DNA of 49,645 nucleotides from SCUN01 sp964343975 (lineage in GTDB: Bacteria > Acidobacteriota > Vicinamibacteria > Vicinamibacterales > SCN-69-37). The DNA lies in contig CAYFLU010000005.1 in NCBI GenBank assembly GCA_964343975.1, positions 1 through 49,645 on the forward strand, read 5' to 3'. The notes below the pieces were generated by a model, which ran no database searches, had not been told where the DNA came from, and saw only the letters and a program-made list of their open reading frames with translations. A program made the translations under genes and the position numbers. The first letter of the stretch is position 1. Every line of letters starts with the position of its first letter. Below, one piece after another: positions 33,285-41,589 of the stretch.

Positions 33285-36200
33285 TTGGCCACGGTTCGCA
33301 TTTATAAGGTCGCTTCCCTCCTCGGTCTGACCAGTCAGGAGGCGATGGCGCTCCTCAAGCAGGAGACCGGGATCGAGGTGAAGAGCGCCTCGGGCTCGGT
33401 TGAGGAAATCGTCGCGCGACAGTTCGTCGAGAAGCAGGCGCGCGCGCGAAAGATCCAGCTGCCACCGCCCTCGAAGATGTTCGAGGATGCCCCGGCGGCG
33501 CCCGCCAAGAAGGGCGCCGCAAAGGGCGCCAAGACGCCCGAGCCGCCGAAGCCGGCCGCGCCGGCGCTGCGTCCCCGTCTCGTCAAGACCGTCAAGCATG
33601 ACGGCGCACACGACGACCATCACGACGCCGCCCACGACGCGCACGGGCATGACGCGCATGACGGGCATGACGCGCCGGCCCACGCCGGGCACGACGAACA
33701 TGCCGGACACGCCGCACACGACGAGCACGCCGCGCCGGCACACGACGACATGCAGGTCGCGGAACCCGCGGCGGTCGATCGTGATGACCAAGTGACCCAC
33801 GCGCCGGCCGCCGAGACGGCTGCGCCAGCAGCGCCCGTCGCCGAACCCGAGCCAGTCGAAGCCCCGGCCCCCGCTGCGGCGGCCCCGGTGGTCGAAGAGG
33901 CCCCGGCACCGGCCGCGGCTGAAGCGCCTGCCCCGGCGGCTGACGCCAAGCCGGCACCGACACATGTGGTCCGCCCCGGCGGCCTGCGTGTGGAAGTGAC
34001 GCCGCCGGCGCCGTTGAAGCCGCGAATCACCGAAGTGCCGGCGCAGAACCTGGCGAAGCCGGCCGCGCCGGCCCAGGCGAAGGGCACGCTGCGTCCGTCC
34101 GCGCCGCCGCCCACGAAGCCCGCCACGCCGCCGCCAGCGCGCCCCGCTGCGCCGGTCGTGGAGACCAAAGCGCCTGCGGCGCCGCCCGTGCCGCCGGCCC
34201 CGCCGGCGCCGGCCATGCCGCCGCGTGCCGCCCGCGTGGTGCCGCCGACGCGACGCCTCCGGATCGAAGACCCCGTCACCGGCGAAGCGCCGGCCGCGCG
34301 TCCCGTGTTGCCGCGCCCGGTGCTCCGTGCCCCGGTGCCGCCGCAGACGCCGCGCGTGCCGCAGGCCCCGACCGGCAACCTCGCGCGTCCGGGAGGTCCG
34401 GGCGGTCTGCGACCGAGCGGCCCTGGTGCGCGTCCGCCGATTGGCGGTCCCCGCCCGCTTCCCTCTCAGCCGATGCGTCCGGGGCAGCCCGGCGCGCTCG
34501 GCCAGCGTCCCGGCCAGCCGGGTCAGCGCCCGGGTGGCCCCGGTCAGAACCGGCCACCGCTGGGCTTGCGCGCCCGTGGCGGACGCCGCGACGATCGCCC
34601 GTCCTTCACGCCGCAGATCGAAGCGCCGCCGCCGGTCACCCGCCTCATCACGCTCGCTGAGGGCATGACGGTGAAGGACCTCGCCGAGAAGCTCGAGGTC
34701 AAGCCGAAGGACGTCCTGAAGAAGCTCATGGACCGTCGCATGATCATGACGATCAACACGACGCTCGATGCCGAAACGGCGCAGATGATCTCGCTGCAGT
34801 TCGGCGCCGAAGTCCTGATGCGCTCGTTCGAAGAAGAAGTCACCGAAGTCGAAGCCGAAGCGTCGAAGCCCGAAGATCTGGTCGAGCGCGCGCCGGTCGT
34901 GACCGTCATGGGCCACGTCGACCACGGCAAGACCTCGCTCCTCGACACGATCCGCTCGGCCCGCGTGGCCGACAAGGAAGCCGGCGGCATCACGCAGCAC
35001 ATCGGCGCCTACTCGGTCACCGTGAACAACCGCCGCGTGGTCTTCCTCGACACGCCGGGTCACGAAGCGTTCACGATGATGCGCGCCCGCGGCGCCAAGG
35101 TCACCGACATCGTCGTCCTCGTCGTGGCGGCCGATGACGGCGTCATGCCGCAGACGAAGGAAGCGATCGACCACGCGAAGGAAGCGAAGGTCCCGATCGT
35201 CGTCGCGATCAACAAGATCGACAAGCCCGACGCCAACCCGGAACGCGTCAAGCGCGAGCTGGCCGAACTCGGCCTGCAGCCGGAAGACTGGGGCGGCACC
35301 ACCGTCACCGTGCCGGTGTCGGCGCGCCAGAAGACGAACATCGATCAGCTGCTCGAAATGATCCTGCTCGTCTCGGACATCGGCCAGTTCAAGGCCAACC
35401 CGAAGCGCCTCGCGCAGGGCACCGTCATCGAAGCCAAGCTCGACAAGGGCCGCGGCCCGGTGGCGCACGTGCTCGTGCAGGATGGCACGCTCAACGAAGG
35501 CGACGTGTTCATCGCGGGCGTCGTGGACGGCAAGGTCCGCGCGCTCTTCGACGATCGCGGCCAGAAGGTGAAGTCGGTCGGCCCGTCGACGCCGGTGGAA
35601 GTGCTCGGTATCTCGGCCCTCCCCGCCCCAGGCGACACGTTCCAAGTCATCGACGACCCGATCAAGGTCCGTCAGGTCATCACGTTCCGTCAGTCGCAGG
35701 CGAAGGACAAGTCGCTCGGCGCCAAGGGCGGACGCCTCACCCTCGAGTCGCTGCAGGCCCAGATGGCCGAAGGCGGCCTCAAGGAACTGGCGATCATCAT
35801 CAAGGCCGACGTGCAGGGTTCGTCGGAAGTGCTGTCCGACTCGCTCGCGAAGCTCAGCGACGACAAGGTCAAGATCCGGATCATCCACAGCGGCGTCGGC
35901 GCCATCAACGAATCCGACGTCCTGCTGGCCTCCGCGTCGAAGGCGATCATCATCGGCTTCAACGTCAAGCCCGACCGCAACGCCGCCGAAGTGGCCGAGC
36001 GCGAGGAAGTGGACATCCGCCAGCACTCGATCATCTACAACGTCACCGACGAGATTAAGAAGGCGATGACGGGCCTGCTCGAGCCGACGCTCAAGGAATC
36101 GCGCGTCGGTGTGGCCGAAGTCCGCGCGGTCTTCAAGGCCGGCAAGGGCGCGATCGCGGGCTGCATCGTCACGCAGGGCGACATCAAGCGTGGGTCGAGC

Positions 36201-36395
36201 CTGCAGGCGCGTCTGCTCCGCGACGGCAAGGTGATCTGGACCGGCAAGCTCAGCTCGCTGCGCCGCTTCAAGGACGACGTGAGCGAGGTCAAGCAGGGCA
36301 TGGAGTGCGGTATCGGCCTCGACAAGTTCAACGACATGAAGGAGCGCGACATCATCGAGCTCGTCAGCATCGAAAAGGTCGCCGCCACGCTGTAG
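33285..36395 (+). CDS. infB: Translation initiation factor IF-2
   Basis: The start is a TTG with AGGAG five bases upstream, giving 1036 residues. IF2_N at the N-terminus (VRIYKVASLLGLTSQEAMALL) is followed by a very long Ala/Pro-rich linker. A His/Asp-rich stretch (about residues 104-155, with repeated HD and GHD steps) lies in it. A second IF2_N-like segment precedes the GTPase, whose motifs are VMGHVDHGKTS (about 538), DTPGHEAF, NKIDKP and SARQ. C-terminal beta-barrel and fMet-tRNA-binding domains end the protein. It delivers fMet-tRNA to the 30S subunit. The overlapping antisense ORF of more than 1000 codons is a shadow of this composition. Confidence 0.97.
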   Translation: MATVRIYKVASLLGLTSQEAMALLKQETGIEVKSASGSVEEIVARQFVEKQARARKIQLPPPSKMFEDAPAAPAKKGAAKGAKTPEPPKPAAPALRPRLVKTVKHDGAHDDHHDAAHDAHGHDAHDGHDAPAHAGHDEHAGHAAHDEHAAPAHDDMQVAEPAAVDRDDQVTHAPAAETAAPAAPVAEPEPVEAPAPAAAAPVVEEAPAPAAAEAPAPAADAKPAPTHVVRPGGLRVEVTPPAPLKPRITEVPAQNLAKPAAPAQAKGTLRPSAPPPTKPATPPPARPAAPVVETKAPAAPPVPPAPPAPAMPPRAARVVPPTRRLRIEDPVTGEAPAARPVLPRPVLRAPVPPQTPRVPQAPTGNLARPGGPGGLRPSGPGARPPIGGPRPLPSQPMRPGQPGALGQRPGQPGQRPGGPGQNRPPLGLRARGGRRDDRPSFTPQIEAPPPVTRLITLAEGMTVKDLAEKLEVKPKDVLKKLMDRRMIMTINTTLDAETAQMISLQFGAEVLMRSFEEEVTEVEAEASKPEDLVERAPVVTVMGHVDHGKTSLLDTIRSARVADKEAGGITQHIGAYSVTVNNRRVVFLDTPGHEAFTMMRARGAKVTDIVVLVVAADDGVMPQTKEAIDHAKEAKVPIVVAINKIDKPDANPERVKRELAELGLQPEDWGGTTVTVPVSARQKTNIDQLLEMILLVSDIGQFKANPKRLAQGTVIEAKLDKGRGPVAHVLVQDGTLNEGDVFIAGVVDGKVRALFDDRGQKVKSVGPSTPVEVLGISALPAPGDTFQVIDDPIKVRQVITFRQSQAKDKSLGAKGGRLTLESLQAQMAEGGLKELAIIIKADVQGSSEVLSDSLAKLSDDKVKIRIIHSGVGAINESDVLLASASKAIIIGFNVKPDRNAAEVAEREEVDIRQHSIIYNVTDEIKKAMTGLLEPTLKESRVGVAEVRAVFKAGKGAIAGCIVTQGDIKRGSSLQARLLRDGKVIWTGKLSSLRRFKDDVSEVKQGMECGIGLDKFNDMKERDIIELVSIEKVAATL

Positions 36396-36401
36396 TTCCA
36401 C

Positions 36402-36446
36402 GGCCAGCGTGCGGACGGCATCGCCGCTTCGCACGCTGGCCTTTTC
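36402..36446 (+). terminator. Terminator-like hairpin between infB and rbfA
   Basis: GGCCAGCGTGCG (36402-36413) pairs perfectly with CGCACGCTGGCC (36430-36441), followed by TTTTC. It lies inside the operon 17 bases before the rbfA start, so it is probably partial or regulated. Confidence 0.75.
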
Positions 36447-36462
36447 ATTTCCGGCACATCCT

Positions 36463-36912
36463 ATGGCTCAAGGTTCCCGCCCCGACCGCGTCGCTGAAGA
36501 AGTCCGTCACGTGCTGAGCGAGTCGCTGGCGCGTGAGGTGCACGATCCCGGCATCGGGTTCGTCACGATCACGCACGTGAAGGTGTCGCCGGATCTCCAG
36601 CTCGCGCGCGTGAACTACACGTGTCTGGGCGACGAGAAGGCCAAGGCCTCCACAAAGGCCGCGCTCGAGCGTGCCAAGCCGTTCCTGCGCCGCCAAATCG
36701 GCGCGCACATCCGTCTGCGCCGGGTGCCCGAGCTGATCTTCCACTTCGACGAAGGCATCGCCCATCAGGCGCGCGTCGAGGAACTGATCATCGAGATCCA
36801 GAAGGAACGCGAGCTCCATCCGTATCAGGAGTCGACGCCGGCCGAGACGACCGGCACGGCGGCGCCGACCGATGCGGCCAAGGCGGACGCTCCCAAGAAG
36901 GACGCCGAGTGA
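36463..36912 (+). CDS. rbfA: Ribosome-binding factor A
   Basis: The product is 149 residues from the ATG at 36463. RPDRVAEEVRHVLSESLARE, DPGIGFVTITHVKVSPDLQ and RRQIGAHIRLRRVPEL are the KH-type RbfA pattern. A short Ala/Lys-rich tail (about 30 residues) is added. It binds the 30S subunit and helps mature the 16S 5' end. No clear ribosome binding site is seen. The stop overlaps the GTG of the next gene (GTGA). Confidence 0.94.
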   Translation: MAQGSRPDRVAEEVRHVLSESLAREVHDPGIGFVTITHVKVSPDLQLARVNYTCLGDEKAKASTKAALERAKPFLRRQIGAHIRLRRVPELIFHFDEGIAHQARVEELIIEIQKERELHPYQESTPAETTGTAAPTDAAKADAPKKDAE

Positions 36913-37865
36913 GCGTGAAAGATGTCGTCCGCGCCATCGAGGCGCGGCACTCGTTCGTCCTCACCTCCCATGCGCGTCCCGACGGCGACGCCATCGGTTC
37001 GCAGATCGCGCTGGGTCTGGCACTCGAATCGCTCGGCAAGACCGTACGGTTCGTCGATCGCGATCCCGCACCGCAACCGTACCGCCACTTCCCCGCCGTT
37101 GATCGCGTGGAGTGCCTGGAGCGATTCGAGGGCCACCCCGACGCCGTGATCGTGATGGAGTGCAGCGCGCTCGATCGCACGGGCGTGGCCGGCTTCGAGG
37201 GCCACTACCTCATCAACGTCGATCACCACGCCGGCAACACGATGTATGGCGCGGTGAACTGGTTCGACGAATCGGCGGCGGCCGTTGCCGAGATGGCGGC
37301 GGAGATCATCGACGCGCTCGGCGTGGCCTGGACGCCGGCCATCGCCACGCACCTCTACCTCGGTATCTCCACCGACACGGGCTCGTTCCGCCACGCGAAC
37401 ATCACGTCGCGGACCTTCGACCTCTGCCGCCGCATCGCCGCTGCGGGCGTGAACCCGGCTGCGCTCGCGCGCGAGATCTACGACAGCTTCTCGATCGGCC
37501 GCGTGCGCCTCACCGGCGAAATGCTCCACGCCATGCAGCTCCACTACGACCAGCGCGTCGCCGTGCTCTACTTCGACGATGACCTGCTGGCGCGGTGTGG
37601 GGCCACGGTGGACGACACGGACGGCCTCGTCAATATCCCGCTCGGCGCCAAGGACATCGTCGCCGTGGCGCTCATCAAGAAGCAGGCCGACGGCGGCTTC
37701 CGCGTCAGCCTCCGCTCAAAGGGCGCCGTGAACGTGCGCGCCGTGGCCCAGCAGTGGGGCGGCGGCGGCCACGTCAATGCGAGCGGCTGCTCGCTCACCG
37801 GCGATCAGGCGAGCGTCACGCGCCAGATCGTCGACGCGCTCGGCCCCGCGCTGCAGACGACGTAA
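36909..37865 (+). CDS. nrnA: DHH/DHHA1 phosphoesterase, NrnA-like (nanoRNase / pAp phosphatase)
   Basis: The product is 318 residues from a GTG overlapping the rbfA stop. The longer frame to 36621 is a shadow of rbfA. Metal motifs are SHARPDGDAIGSQ, ECSALDRTG, NVDHHAGN (the DHH triad) and GISTDTGSFRH. The C-terminal DHHA1 domain has GGGGHVNASG, which binds the nucleotide. NrnA degrades 2-5-nucleotide RNAs and can dephosphorylate pAp. This position between rbfA and truB is common in non-proteobacterial rimP operons. NrnA-like identity is firm at family level; the substrate is inferred. Confidence 0.88.
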   Translation: MSVKDVVRAIEARHSFVLTSHARPDGDAIGSQIALGLALESLGKTVRFVDRDPAPQPYRHFPAVDRVECLERFEGHPDAVIVMECSALDRTGVAGFEGHYLINVDHHAGNTMYGAVNWFDESAAAVAEMAAEIIDALGVAWTPAIATHLYLGISTDTGSFRHANITSRTFDLCRRIAAAGVNPAALAREIYDSFSIGRVRLTGEMLHAMQLHYDQRVAVLYFDDDLLARCGATVDDTDGLVNIPLGAKDIVAVALIKKQADGGFRVSLRSKGAVNVRAVAQQWGGGGHVNASGCSLTGDQASVTRQIVDALGPALQTT

Positions 37866-37870
37866 CGCGG

Positions 37871-38767
37871 ATGAACGGCATTCTCCTCATCGACAAATCG
37901 GTCGGTCCGACCTCGCACGACGTCGTGGCCCGCATCCGCAACACCGCGCGCGAGCGCAGCGTGGGCCACACGGGCACGCTCGATCCGCGCGCCACGGGCC
38001 TGCTGCCACTCGTCATGGGCAAGGCCACGCGGCTCGCGCCGTACCTCAGCTCAAGCGAGAAGACCTACGACGCGAGGCTCGAGCTCGGGGTCGAGACGTC
38101 GACGGAGGACGCCGCCGGCGACGTGATCTCGCGATTCGACGGCCCACTGCCGGGCCACGACGCCATCGCGGCGGCGCTCGACGCCTTCCGGGGCATGTTC
38201 GATCAGGTGCCGTCGACCATCTCGGCCAAGCGTATCGACGGCCACAAGGCCTACGACCTCGCGCGCGCCGACAAGGTGGTGGAGCTGAAGCCGGTCAGCG
38301 TCACCGTCAGCGAACTGCTCTTGCGCCGCGTCGACGCGGCCGTCGTCGAACTCACCGTCACCGCCACGGCCGGCTTCTACGTGCGCGCGCTGGCGCGCGA
38401 TCTCGGGCGCGCGCTCGGCTGCGGCGCGCACCTCACGGCGCTGCGCCGCACGCGCAGTGGCGCGTTCACGCTCGCCGCGGCGCTGCCGCTCGACGAGGCG
38501 GAGCGCCTCGGTCCTGACGTGGCCGCGCACCTCATCAATCCGGCGGATGCGCTCCCGCACTTCCCCGCTGTGACCGTGAATGCGCTGGGGTATCGCCGCA
38601 TGACGCACGGCAATCCGATCTCGCCCGATCAGTTGATCGGCCTGGTGGTGCCGGTGACCGGCGCCGGCGAGAAAGTGCGCGTGCTGGGCGAAGACGGCAC
38701 ACTGCTCGGCCTCGCAGACTCGCGCGGCGGGGCGCTGCATCCAGCCGTGGTGCTGGCCGACCGCTAG
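37871..38767 (+). CDS. truB: tRNA pseudouridine-55 synthase TruB
   Basis: The product is 298 residues from the ATG at 37871, five bases after the nrnA stop. The N-terminal GILLIDKSVGPTSHDVV and the catalytic Asp in GHTGTLDPRATGLLPL are diagnostic. KTYDARLELG and GFYVRALARDLG follow. It isomerises U55 in the T-loop of tRNAs. It is the last gene of the operon; rpsO does not follow, and a strong terminator does. Confidence 0.95.
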   Translation: MNGILLIDKSVGPTSHDVVARIRNTARERSVGHTGTLDPRATGLLPLVMGKATRLAPYLSSSEKTYDARLELGVETSTEDAAGDVISRFDGPLPGHDAIAAALDAFRGMFDQVPSTISAKRIDGHKAYDLARADKVVELKPVSVTVSELLLRRVDAAVVELTVTATAGFYVRALARDLGRALGCGAHLTALRRTRSGAFTLAAALPLDEAERLGPDVAAHLINPADALPHFPAVTVNALGYRRMTHGNPISPDQLIGLVVPVTGAGEKVRVLGEDGTLLGLADSRGGALHPAVVLADR

Positions 38768-38775
38768 ATCGCAAG

Positions 38776-38815
38776 AAGCCGGGAGTTAATTCGACGAATT
38801 AACTCCCGGCTTTTT
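38776..38815. terminator. Strong intrinsic terminator, usable in both directions
   Basis: GCCGGGAGTTAATTCG (38778-38793) and CGAATTAACTCCCGGC (38795-38810) form a perfect 16-bp stem, flanked by AA on the left and TTTTT on the right. It ends the truB operon. It lies between convergent genes and may also stop symporter transcripts. Confidence 0.92.
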
Positions 38816-38821
38816 GTCTGC

Positions 38822-40219
38822 TCAGGCCTTCGAGCGGTTCGGCGCCAGCACACACATCACGGCCATCGTCGCAACGCCGACGAAGATGCCGAGCGCGATC
38901 GGATTGAAGATCCACCATCCTTTGCCGTTCGTCGAGAAGTGGATGATCACTTCGCCGACCACCGACACGGCCATCGTCGTGAAGGCGGCCGTGGCGCTGG
39001 GGATCTTCGAATACAAGCCGGCCACGAGCGGGGTGAGCAGTACCACCGTCAAGAGGCCGTAGAACGCCGTCAGGGCCGACACGACCGTCGGCAGCAGCAT
39101 CGCGAAGACGGCGCCGAGCACGCCCGCTACGACCGACGTCCAGCGCGTGAACCGCAGCAGCTGGTCTTCCGTTGCCGACGGATTGATCAGCGTCTTGTAG
39201 AGGTCCTTGCCGAGCGACGTCGACAGCATGAACAGCACGGCGTCGCCGGCGCTCAGTTCAGCCGAGAACACCGCGCCGAGGAGGAGCGCGCCCAGCCACC
39301 ACGGCAGCAGTTCACGCAGCACCGTCGGCAGCGCCAGCTCCGGGTTGTCGAGATGCGGGAATGCCTGCCGCGCGATCATGCCGAGGAGCGCCGGCAGCAC
39401 AGCGTAGAACAGCAGGACAACGGCGTGCCAACCGACACCGGCACGCACCGCGGATTCATCCTTCGCGCCATAGAGCTTCTGAATGAGCCCCGGCGCGATG
39501 AAGAAGTTCGGCATGAAGATCGCGAGATAGCCAAGGACGCCGCTCACGCCGACGCCCACCGGCGAGAAGTAACCGGCCGGCACGTTCGGCATGGCCTGCA
39601 GCCCCGACCAGCCGCCGACCGCATGCAGCGCCCACGGCACCGCGATGAGGAAGCCGACCATCTTCACCGTGATCTGAATCACGTGCAGCATCGCCGACGT
39701 GCGCAGACCGCCCGTCGAGAAGTACGCCGCGATCACGAGGCCACCGAGCGCGCAGCCGATCGGCTTGGCGAGTCCGGCCGTGACGTTCAGGATCCACGCG
39801 ATGGCGATCAACTGCCCCGCCAGAATGAACAGGCAGCCCAGCCACAGCGTGGCGCCGAGGAACAGGCGCACCTTGGCGTCGTAGCGCATCTCCAGGTAGT
39901 CGCCCACGGTGAGCAGGTTGTATTGCTTGGCGATGCGATAGATGCGCGGGCCGATGAAGAACGCCAGGATCAGCGAGCCGATGCCCGCGGATCCGACCCA
40001 CCAGAATGCGGACAGGCCCTGTGTGAACCCGCGGCCGGTCGCCCCGACCGTCGACCCGGCGCCGATGTTGGCGGCCAGAAACGTCGCGAAGATGAGCCCC
40101 GGCGGCAACGAGCGGCCCGCCACGAAGAAGTCTTTCGCCGACGTGACGCGCCGCGAGAGGAACAGCCCCAGCGCGACGAGGCCGACCGCGTAGGCCACCA
40201 ACACCAGCAAATAGCTCAT
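38822..40219 (-). CDS. Sodium:solute symporter (SSS family)
   Basis: The product is 465 residues from the ATG at 40219; the ATG overlaps the M20 stop as ATGA. It is strongly hydrophobic with about 12-13 membrane helices. The pattern SAKDFFVAGRSLPPGLIFATFLAANIGAGSTVG, then LTVGDYLEMRYD, FSAELSAGDAVLFMLST and DLYKTLINP, is typical of SSS transporters. These use a sodium gradient to import sugars, amino acids, nucleosides or carboxylates. Coupling to an M20 peptidase suggests an amino-acid or peptide-like substrate, which is inference. The frame upstream of 40219 is a shadow of the M20 gene. Confidence 0.92.
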   Translation of the reverse strand: MSYLLVLVAYAVGLVALGLFLSRRVTSAKDFFVAGRSLPPGLIFATFLAANIGAGSTVGATGRGFTQGLSAFWWVGSAGIGSLILAFFIGPRIYRIAKQYNLLTVGDYLEMRYDAKVRLFLGATLWLGCLFILAGQLIAIAWILNVTAGLAKPIGCALGGLVIAAYFSTGGLRTSAMLHVIQITVKMVGFLIAVPWALHAVGGWSGLQAMPNVPAGYFSPVGVGVSGVLGYLAIFMPNFFIAPGLIQKLYGAKDESAVRAGVGWHAVVLLFYAVLPALLGMIARQAFPHLDNPELALPTVLRELLPWWLGALLLGAVFSAELSAGDAVLFMLSTSLGKDLYKTLINPSATEDQLLRFTRWTSVVAGVLGAVFAMLLPTVVSALTAFYGLLTVVLLTPLVAGLYSKIPSATAAFTTMAVSVVGEVIIHFSTNGKGWWIFNPIALGIFVGVATMAVMCVLAPNRSKA

Positions 40220-41490
40220 GCCGCCCCCGTCTTCACACCCATTAAGCGCAGCGTGGCCAAGGCCATGACCTTGGCCGCCGCTTCGAGATCGTCGAGAGAC
40301 ACATATTCGTCGGGTTGATGCGCCATGTCCAGCACGCCGGGCCCATACGAGATGCAGTCGCGCACGTTGGCGATGCGCACGAAGTGTTTCTGGTCGTAGG
40401 TGCCGGGGCTCGCCATGAACGTCGGCGCCTTCTGGCACACGTCCACGATCGACGAGGCCACGGCACTCGACACCGGAGAATCCTTCGGCGTGAAGGTCGG
40501 ATACACGATCATGCGGTCGCGCATCTCGTGTGGCAGGCCCAGCTCCTTCAGCAGGTCGGTGAACTCGCGTTGCACGTCGGCCAGTTCCTCTTCGATGAGG
40601 AAGCGGCGGTCGAAGATCACCGTGCACCGATCGGGCACGCACGGCGTCTGCCGCTGTTCAATCGGCTGACCGGCAAAGATCGAGTTGATGTTGAGCGTCG
40701 CCTGCCGGGCGCCCTTCGGCTCGCACGGCATGTCGGTCACGCGCGCCGCGAGCTTCGGACGAATGCGCTCGGTCACCGCCGACAGGAACGTGTTCATGCG
40801 GTCGACCGCGTTGATGCCGTTGAACGGCATCGAGCCGTGCGCGATGTGGCCCTTGATCGTGACGTCGAACCACCACACACCGCGGTGGCCGAGGCAAATG
40901 CGATCGGGGCCATGCGGCTCGGTGATGATCACGTGGTGCTGACGCTTCGGGTTCAGGTAGCCCTTCTGCGCGAGATATGCGACGCCGGCAAAGCCGCCGC
41001 TCTCTTCATCGACCGTCGAACTCTGCTCCACTGCGCCGGGCAACTGCGCGCCGGCCCGCCGCAGCGCTTCGATCGCATACAGGGAGCACGCGATGCCGGC
41101 CTTCATGTCGCTCGTGCCGCGGCCGTAGAGCTTGCCGTCGATGATGTCGCCGCCGAACGGATCCTTCGTCCAGCCGTCGCCCACCGGCACGACGTCGAGG
41201 TGGCCGTTGAAGTGCACGCACGGCCCGTCGCCGCTCGTGCCCTCCATCCGTCCGAGCACATTGATACGCGGATGCTGCGGCGTGTGGTCTTCGTGCCCCT
41301 CGGCCGCGATCAACTCCGTCGTGTAGCCCAGCCGCTCGTAGTACTCGCGGCACACCTCCGCGTAGTCGGCGTAGTGCTCCCCCGGTGGATTCACCGTGGG
41401 GATGCGCGTGATGACCTGCAGAAACTCCGCCATCTCGGGGACGATGGCTTCGCACTCGCGGAGAACGGCATCAACCAATCGGGCAGACAT
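40216..41490 (-). CDS. M20-family metallopeptidase/deacylase (ArgE/DapE type)
   Basis: The product is 424 residues from the ATG at 41490; a GTG three codons earlier (41499) is an alternative. Zinc ligands are His in FNGHLDVVP, the bridging Asp in GRGTSDMKAG, and the Glu pair in VDEESGG. A dimerisation domain lies in the middle (WFDVTIKGHIAHGSMPFNG). The family hydrolyses N-acyl amino acids or small peptides in the cytoplasm. It is translationally coupled to the symporter and could process what that imports. The natural substrate is not evident. Confidence 0.9.
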   Translation of the reverse strand: MSARLVDAVLRECEAIVPEMAEFLQVITRIPTVNPPGEHYADYAEVCREYYERLGYTTELIAAEGHEDHTPQHPRINVLGRMEGTSGDGPCVHFNGHLDVVPVGDGWTKDPFGGDIIDGKLYGRGTSDMKAGIACSLYAIEALRRAGAQLPGAVEQSSTVDEESGGFAGVAYLAQKGYLNPKRQHHVIITEPHGPDRICLGHRGVWWFDVTIKGHIAHGSMPFNGINAVDRMNTFLSAVTERIRPKLAARVTDMPCEPKGARQATLNINSIFAGQPIEQRQTPCVPDRCTVIFDRRFLIEEELADVQREFTDLLKELGLPHEMRDRMIVYPTFTPKDSPVSSAVASSIVDVCQKAPTFMASPGTYDQKHFVRIANVRDCISYGPGVLDMAHQPDEYVSLDDLEAAAKVMALATLRLMGVKTGAA

Positions 41491-41518
41491 GCGACGCACT
41501 CACTCTTTCTGAAAGAAC

Positions 41519-41555
41519 GCCACGTCGCCTCGACTGGCATCCGAGGCGACGTGGC
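41519..41555 (-). terminator. Hairpin between the P1 and M20 peptidase genes
   Basis: GCCACGTCGCCTCG (41519-41532) pairs perfectly with CGAGGCGACGTGGC (41542-41555). Read on the minus strand it follows the P1 stop and is trailed by GTTCTTTC, a weak T run. Confidence 0.65.
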
Positions 41556-41589
41556 GGGGGGACACGGACGAGGATGATCCGTGAGCCGT

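Noticed and set aside
33273..36434. Antisense ORF of over 1000 codons across infB
   Set aside because: It lies opposite a fully conserved IF-2 gene, has a composition driven by GC-rich third positions, and has no recognisable domains.
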